10,723 bases of DNA from Actinomycetes bacterium. GTDB taxonomy: Bacteria; Actinomycetota; Acidimicrobiia; Acidimicrobiales; RAAP-2. Positions 6,472 through 10,723 of the stretch are shown one piece after another. How positions within the stretch are numbered: position 1 is the first letter of the stretch; each line of letters starts with the position of its first letter. The DNA lies in contig JAJYZN010000094.1 in the NCBI GenBank assembly GCA_021799915.1, forward strand, positions 1 through 10,723, read 5' to 3'. The notes below the pieces were generated by a model. It was not told the DNA's origin. It worked only from the letters and a program-made list of their open reading frames with translations, and did no database searches. Position numbers and translations under genes: made by a program.

Positions 6472-6707
6472 GACTTGCGAGCCTCGTGCCCAGGGGGTGG
6501 GGCCCGTCACCGGTGGCGCTCCTCTGCGCCGCCCGGGGATATCTGTGATACCCATGGTACCACCGCCTCTGCGGGGGCTCGGGCCGCGATGGCGGTCACC
6601 AAGCCCAGAATGCGTGTGCGCCAAAAGTGGCAGGCGGGATCACCAGCCCGGCCGTAAGCTCAGCAGGCGAAGCACCAAGACATGTCCAAGCCCAGCGAGC
6701 ACGCCGT

Positions 6708-6715
6708 GGAGGAGG
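6708..6715 (+). promoter_or_regulatory. Ribosome binding site that fixes the fusA2 start
   Basis: GGAGGAGG lies seven bases upstream of GTG at 6723. It supports this start over the in-frame GTG at 6627 and over the out-of-frame ATG at 6682. The chosen start puts the P-loop about 15 residues from the N-terminus, as usual for EF-G proteins. Confidence 0.8.
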
Positions 6716-6722
6716 CGAGATC

Positions 6723-8792
6723 GTGCCACAGCCACAAGGGACGAGCACTCGCAGCGTTGCTCTCGTCGGGCATCACGGCGCAGGCAAGACGACCTTGGCC
6801 GAGGCGCTCCTCGCCTCGTGCGGTGCCATCCCCCGCCAGGGATCGGTCGACAAGGGCACGACCGTGTGCGACTTCGAGCCCGAAGAGATCAGCCGTCAGC
6901 TCTCGGTGAGCGCAGCACTCGCGACGTTCCGGATCGGCACAGTCAGAGTGAACCTCCTCGACACCCCGGGCTACGCCGACTTCGCTTCCGACACCCGTCT
7001 GGCCCTCGCGGTGAGCGACTTGGCGGCGGTCGTCGTCAGTGCTACTGACGGCGTCCAGGCGCAGACCGAGGAGTACTGGCGAGCCGCCGAGGACCTCGGC
7101 CTCCCCAGGGTCATCGTGATCTCGAAGCTCGACCGAGAGCACGCCGACTTTGAACGAGTGGTCGCCGAGGTGCGAGACGCGTTCGGCGCCGGCGTCGCCG
7201 CGTTCGAGCTCCCGATCGGCTCCGAGTCGTCCTTTCGAGGGGTGATCGACCTGCTCGACGACCGTGCGACCCTCTACGACACCACGGCACCGCCGCCGAT
7301 CGCCGGTACCGAAGGGCCGATCCCCGACGACCTGGCCGTGATCGAGCACGAAGTGCACGAGCAGCTCGTCGAAGGCATCGTGGTCGCCGACGACTCCCTC
7401 ATGAGCCGCTACCTCGACGGGAAGCCGATCGAGCGCCAGGAATTGCAACGGGCGCTCGCGGTCGGGATGGACGCGGCCTCGGTGTTCCCGGTGCTGTGCT
7501 GCTCGGGTGCCACCGGGGTCGGAGTGGACCGCCTCGCCCGCCTCCTGGTCGAGCTCGGTCCGGCTCCCGCCCGGCGCCGACCCCTCACGGTCCGGGCGGG
7601 CGACACCGAAGTTCCTGTCCCGCTCGACCCGAGCGGCCCCCCGCTCCTCGTGGTTGCCAAGGTCCAGTCCGACCAGCACGCGGGCAGGCTCGGGCTGGCC
7701 CGGGTCATGTCGGGGACCATCCTGCCTGACACCACCCTGGTCAACCCGCGGACCCGTACCGAAGAGCGCCTCCACGCGCTGCAAGAGCTCCGAGGGCGCG
7801 ACACGTCGCCGGTCGACATGGTGGCCGCAGGCGACTTCGTGGCCCTGCCCCGCCTTGCCACTACCATGAGCGCAGACACGCTGTCGGCGAGAGACCAGCC
7901 GGTGGTGGCCGTCCTGCCCGACCCGGAACCGCCGTCGCTCTTGGCGGCCGTCCGCCCAGCCTCACGGGCCGACGACGACAAGCTGATGTCGGCGCTCCAG
8001 CGCCTGTGCGAGGAGGACCGCGGGCTCAGCGTCTCGCGCGTGGACGAGACCCATCAGACCGTGCTCGGCGTACAGGGCGAGGTGCACCTTGCCGTCGTGA
8101 TCGATCGGCTGCTCAGGCGTTTCAACGTCACCGTCGAACGCGAGGACGTGCAGATCGCCTACCGCGAGACGATCACCCGGACGGCAGAAGCAGAAGGCCG
8201 CTACAAGAAGCAGTCAGGGGGACATGGTCAGTTCGGCGTCTGCCATCTGCGGATCGAGCCGCTGCCCCGAGGCGAGGGGTTCGCCTTCCATGACGAAGTG
8301 GTCGGTGGCGCCATCCCCCGCCAGTACATTCCCGCCGTCGAAAAGGGAGTCCAGGAGGCCATGGCCCAGGGGGGAGTCCACGGGTACCCCGTCGTCGACG
8401 TGTCGGTCACCGTCGACGACGGCAAGCACCATCCCGTCGACTCCTCCGAGCTGAGCTTCAAGATGGCCGGGGCGCTGGCCTTCCGCCATGCCATCGCTGA
8501 TGCCGGCCCGGTGCTCTTGGAACCGGTCTCGCGCCTCACCGTCATCGTGCCCGCGGAGCTCCAAGGCGACGTGCTCGGAGATCTGAGCGCCCGTCGGGGC
8601 AGAGTGCAGGGCACCGAGGCAGCCGACGGGCTGCAGACCATCGTCGCGCTCGTCCCAACGGCCGAGCTTGCTCGTTACTCCGTGGACCTCCGTGCACTGA
8701 CCGGCGGTCGGGGCCGAGTCCGCTCAGAGCACGACCGCTACGAGATCGCTCCGGACCAAGTGCCGCCTCATCCGACCGGTAGCCCGTCGTGA
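6723..8792 (+). CDS. fusA2: Elongation factor G-like GTPase, FusA2/EF-G2 type
   Basis: This is an EF-G-like translational GTPase of the FusA2/EF-G2 group (compare M. tuberculosis Rv0120c), whose role differs from housekeeping EF-G and is poorly defined. The 689-residue product has the full five-domain layout. The G domain shows the P-loop GHHGAGKT (16-23), a divergent switch I (SRQLSVSAAL, 57-66), DTPGYADF (80-87) with Tyr84 where EF-G has catalytic His, SKLD (134-137) in place of NKMD, and CCSGATG (259-265). Domain III includes ETHQTVLGVQGEVHL (442-456). Domain IV has KKQSGGHGQFGVCHL (495-509) and GKHHPVDSSELSF (567-579) at its tip. Domain V follows with LLEPVSRLTVIVP (598-610) and LSARRGRVQGTE (621-632). 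The Tyr at 84 is typical of FusA2 as I recall it. The gene is convergent with HIT, with 7 bases between stops, and breaks an otherwise conserved minus-strand cluster. Confidence 0.95.
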   Translation: MPQPQGTSTRSVALVGHHGAGKTTLAEALLASCGAIPRQGSVDKGTTVCDFEPEEISRQLSVSAALATFRIGTVRVNLLDTPGYADFASDTRLALAVSDLAAVVVSATDGVQAQTEEYWRAAEDLGLPRVIVISKLDREHADFERVVAEVRDAFGAGVAAFELPIGSESSFRGVIDLLDDRATLYDTTAPPPIAGTEGPIPDDLAVIEHEVHEQLVEGIVVADDSLMSRYLDGKPIERQELQRALAVGMDAASVFPVLCCSGATGVGVDRLARLLVELGPAPARRRPLTVRAGDTEVPVPLDPSGPPLLVVAKVQSDQHAGRLGLARVMSGTILPDTTLVNPRTRTEERLHALQELRGRDTSPVDMVAAGDFVALPRLATTMSADTLSARDQPVVAVLPDPEPPSLLAAVRPASRADDDKLMSALQRLCEEDRGLSVSRVDETHQTVLGVQGEVHLAVVIDRLLRRFNVTVEREDVQIAYRETITRTAEAEGRYKKQSGGHGQFGVCHLRIEPLPRGEGFAFHDEVVGGAIPRQYIPAVEKGVQEAMAQGGVHGYPVVDVSVTVDDGKHHPVDSSELSFKMAGALAFRHAIADAGPVLLEPVSRLTVIVPAELQGDVLGDLSARRGRVQGTEAADGLQTIVALVPTAELARYSVDLRALTGGRGRVRSEHDRYEIAPDQVPPHPTGSPS

Positions 8793-8799
8793 GGTCCCT

Positions 8800-9363
8800 T
8801 CAGCGGCCAGGAGGTGGATCGTCCGCCCGATGCGCCCCGCCCGTGAGAGGCCACGACGCGAAGAGCTTCTCCCAGGCCACCGGGAGCGGTTCGGGGATCA
8901 CGCGCACACCGCTGACGGCGGTCATGAAATTGGTGTCCCCCGACCAGCGGGGCACGACATGGACGTGGAGATGCCCGGGAAATCCTGCTCCCGCGGCACG
9001 ACCGAGGTTGATCCCGACGTTGCTACCGTCAGGCTGGTAGGCACGCTCCACGGCGGCAACCGCCTCGGTCGTCGCGCGCCACAGCTCGGTCGATTCGGGT
9101 GCGGTGAGCCCTCCGAGGTCCCCGACGTGCCGGGCCGGGAGCACCAGGAGATGCCCGCTGGCATAGGGATAGGCATTCAAGACGGCCAGACAGGTCTCAC
9201 CTCGCCAGACCACGCCGTTGTCCGTCGATGCCCCCACCGACCCGGCGATCCGGCAGAAGACGCAGCCGTCGTTCGCGTCGCGCTCGGGATGGCGATCGGC
9301 GGCGGTGGCCGTCGCAATGTACTCCTGGCGCCATCCTGCCCAGAGCTGCTCCAAATGTGACAT
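8800..9363 (-). CDS. HIT-family Ap4A phosphorylase-like nucleotide-binding protein
   Basis: This is a histidine-triad protein, probably cleaving dinucleoside polyphosphates such as Ap4A; its positional counterpart Rv2613c is described as an Ap4A phosphorylase. The 187-residue product has the triad HLHVHVVPRW at 131-140, with His133 the expected nucleophile. NVGINLG (115-121) and YPYASGHLLVLPARHVGDL (65-83) are also present. Cys34 and Cys37 in GCVFCRI, with His79 and His131, could form a structural zinc site. GDTNFMTAVSGVRVIPE (142-158) matches the C-terminal part of actinobacterial orthologues. The ATG at 9363 lies 13 bases after the thrS stop; the GGGAGG ribosome site sits unusually close to it, so a TTG three codons downstream is possible. 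The gene is probably cotranscribed with thrS. Confidence 0.93.
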   Translation of the reverse strand: MSHLEQLWAGWRQEYIATATAADRHPERDANDGCVFCRIAGSVGASTDNGVVWRGETCLAVLNAYPYASGHLLVLPARHVGDLGGLTAPESTELWRATTEAVAAVERAYQPDGSNVGINLGRAAGAGFPGHLHVHVVPRWSGDTNFMTAVSGVRVIPEPLPVAWEKLFASWPLTGGAHRADDPPPGR

Positions 9364-9376
9364 TGCCCTCCCGAGG

Positions 9377-10723
9377 TCACGGTCGCCGGGCCGAGACCTC
9401 CTCGGCCAGGTGCTGCTCGAAGTCCGAGACCAGGATGTCGCGTTCGGGCCGCTCGGAGCCGCGCCGGTTCACGCCGATGGTGCCGGCCGCCTCGTCGTCG
9501 GCTCCCACGACGACCACATAGGGCACCATGGCCAGCTTGGCCTTGCGGATCCTCGTACCGAGAGGCTCGGAAGCCGGCTCGACGCTCACCCTGCGACCGG
9601 CATCGGCCAGGCGCTCGGCCACCGAGGTGGCGTAGGGCATGTTGTCGTCACGTACCGGCAGGACGCGAACCTGTTCAGGAGCGAGCCAGGTCGGGAAGGC
9701 ACCGGCGTAGTGCTCGAGCAGGATTGCCAGGAAGCGTTCGAGCGATCCGAAGAGCGCACGGTGGATCATGACGGGGCGGCGCTTGGTGTTGGCCTGGTCG
9801 GTGTACTCGAGATCGAAGAGCGCCGGCTCTTGGAAATCGAGCTGCAGCGTCGAAAGTTGCCACGTCCGCCCGATCGCGTCTCGTGCCTGGACCGAGATCT
9901 TGGGACCGTAGAACGCACCGCCGCCTTCGTCGACCACCATCTCCAATCCTCGCTGTTCGCCGACCCGGCGCAGGATGGACGTCGCCGACTCCCACTCTTC
10001 TTCGGTCCCGACCGCCTTGTGCTCGGGGCGGGTCGACAGTTCGAGATAGAACTCGTTCAAGCCGAAATCTCCCAGCACCGACAGCACGAATGTGAGGAGC
10101 GAGGTCAGCTCGCCCTCCATCTGCTCGGGAGCGCAGAAGATGTGCGCGTCGTCTTGGGTGAACCCGCGGGCTCGGGTGAGGCCGTGCACCACCCCGGACT
10201 TCTCGTAGCGGTACACGGTGCCGAATTCGAAGAGCCGGAGGGGCAGTTCCCGGTACGAACGCGGCCGGCTCCGGTAGATGAGCATGTGGAACGGGCAATT
10301 CATCGGCTTCAAGTAGTACGCCTGTGTGCCGTCGAGACGCATCGGCGGGTACATGCCCTCGGCAAACCATTCGAGGTGCCCGGACGTCTCGAAGAGCTCG
10401 GCTCGGGTGATATGTGGGCTCCCCACAAACTCGTAGCCAGCCGCGACGTGGCGCTCCCGCGAGTAGTCCTCCATGAGGCGCTTTACCGTCCCGCCCTTGG
10501 GATGGAACACCGCCAGGCCCGAACCGATCTCCTCGGGGAACGAGAACAGGTCGAGCTCGGCCCCGAGCCGGCGATGGTCCCGGCGTTCCGCCTCTGCCAG
10601 GCGGTGGAGGTAGTCGGCCAACGCTTCTTCGGACTCCCATGCCGTCCCGTAGATCCGCTGGAGCTGGGGACGCTTCTCGTCGCCCCGCCAGTACGCGCCC
10701 GCGACGCGCATCAGCCTGAAGTG
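9377..10723 (-). CDS. thrS: Threonyl-tRNA synthetase, 5' end outside window
   Basis: This class II synthetase charges tRNA-Thr. The window holds the last 448 codons, starting mid-gene at [17 protein letters not shown]; by alignment to the E. coli enzyme about 190 N-terminal residues (TGS and editing domains) lie beyond the edge. The active-site zinc ligands are visible as Cys143 (MNCPFHML), His194 (QDDAHIF) and His321 (MIHRALFGS), with spacings 51 and 127, very close to E. coli 334/385/511. Motif 2 is [20 protein letters not shown] (165-184) and motif 3 is [21 protein letters not shown] (321-341). The anticodon-binding domain follows from about 350 (VRVLPVRDD) to the end, with [19 protein letters not shown] (389-407). 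It is upstream of and close to the HIT gene. Nothing looks broken. Confidence 0.98.
   Translation of the reverse strand, partial: HFRLMRVAGAYWRGDEKRPQLQRIYGTAWESEEALADYLHRLAEAERRDHRRLGAELDLFSFPEEIGSGLAVFHPKGGTVKRLMEDYSRERHVAAGYEFVGSPHITRAELFETSGHLEWFAEGMYPPMRLDGTQAYYLKPMNCPFHMLIYRSRPRSYRELPLRLFEFGTVYRYEKSGVVHGLTRARGFTQDDAHIFCAPEQMEGELTSLLTFVLSVLGDFGLNEFYLELSTRPEHKAVGTEEEWESATSILRRVGEQRGLEMVVDEGGGAFYGPKISVQARDAIGRTWQLSTLQLDFQEPALFDLEYTDQANTKRRPVMIHRALFGSLERFLAILLEHYAGAFPTWLAPEQVRVLPVRDDNMPYATSVAERLADAGRRVSVEPASEPLGTRIRKAKLAMVPYVVVVGADDEAAGTIGVNRRGSERPERDILVSDFEQHLAEEVSARRP

Larger units (their letters stand above)
6460..6722. promoter_or_regulatory. Divergent intergenic region between pgsA and fusA2
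   Basis: This is the only long gap in the window, between divergent start codons, so it should contain promoters for both the pgsA run and fusA2. No convincing -35/-10 pair was found. Weak candidates are TAAGCT at 6655-6660 for fusA2 and TACCAT (minus strand, 6554-6559) for pgsA. Other structure: an imperfect inverted repeat at 6536-6553 (GGGATATC, three-base spacer, GATACCC) within an AT-richer patch, a CACCGGTG palindrome at 6508-6515, and a small GGCGC/GCGCC stem at 6515-6530. The inverted repeat could be an operator. An open frame extends pgsA upstream to 6624, but the strong ribosome site at 6459 argues against using it. Confidence 0.45.

Noticed and set aside
6460..6624. A longer pgsA starting at the in-frame ATG at 6624
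   Set aside because: The extra 55 residues resemble no PgsA N-terminus, while the ATG at 6459 has a strong, well-spaced ribosome binding site.
6682..6909. A short plus-strand ORF (ATG at 6682) as a leader peptide or alternative start for fusA2
   Set aside because: It is out of frame with fusA2 and has no clear ribosome site; GTG at 6723 has an ideal one.
5693..7048. A 451-codon plus-strand open frame crossing the pgsA-fusA2 intergenic region
   Set aside because: It overlaps pgsA antisense and the start of fusA2 out of frame, with an Arg/Pro/Ser-rich, motif-free translation.
6660..7784. A 374-codon minus-strand open frame antisense to fusA2
   Set aside because: fusA2 has complete GTPase and EF-G motifs; this frame shows none and is a shadow.
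1..10723. CRISPR arrays, tRNA or rRNA genes, insertion sequences, riboswitches
   Set aside because: No regularly spaced repeats, cloverleaf or rRNA-like sequence, transposase motifs or terminal repeats were seen; the sequence is almost entirely accounted for by protein genes.

Overview
The window is dense, very GC-rich bacterial DNA. It carries a block of housekeeping genes whose order matches the actinobacterial cluster thrS - HIT - pgsA - acyltransferase - pimA - pdxS - pdxT - yebC, as in the Mycobacterium tuberculosis region around Rv2614c-Rv2603c. The mannoside-lipid genes and a FusA2-type EF-G support an actinobacterium. Gene content and sequence divergence suggest a deep, non-mycobacterial lineage such as Acidimicrobiia, but that placement is inference.

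Layout, right to left along the minus strand: thrS (its 5' end lies outside the window) and a HIT-family nucleotide phosphorylase/hydrolase gene form one short unit. A plus-strand gene for an EF-G-like GTPase (fusA2) then interrupts the cluster; its stop lies 7 bases from the HIT stop. A 263-bp divergent intergenic region separates fusA2 from a minus-strand run of seven genes: pgsA, a PatA-like acyltransferase, a PimA-like mannosyltransferase, an M48 membrane metalloprotease, pdxS, pdxT and yebC (its 3' end lies outside the window). Gaps in this run are 23, 9, 7, 72, 32 and 57 bases, so it is probably one operon or two overlapping units.

Functionally, pgsA, the acyltransferase and pimA fit the first membrane steps of phosphatidylinositol and phosphatidylinositol-mannoside synthesis. 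pdxS and pdxT form the R5P-dependent pyridoxal 5'-phosphate synthase. thrS, fusA2 and yebC concern translation. The M48 gene sits directly behind pimA, where mycobacteria have a different membrane-protein gene.

No CRISPR array, RNA gene, insertion sequence, phage gene or clear defence system was seen, and I do not see a wholly new system. The points worth a second look are unusual versions of conserved enzymes. PgsA has a shortened second membrane helix, an Arg-to-Lys change in its catalytic signature and a long Arg/Trp-rich tail. The PimA-like protein lacks the loop carrying the conserved Phe-His. PdxT has a glycine-rich, repeat-derived insertion before its catalytic His-Pro-Glu. Also notable are the M48 protease in the lipid operon and the reversed fusA2 insertion.
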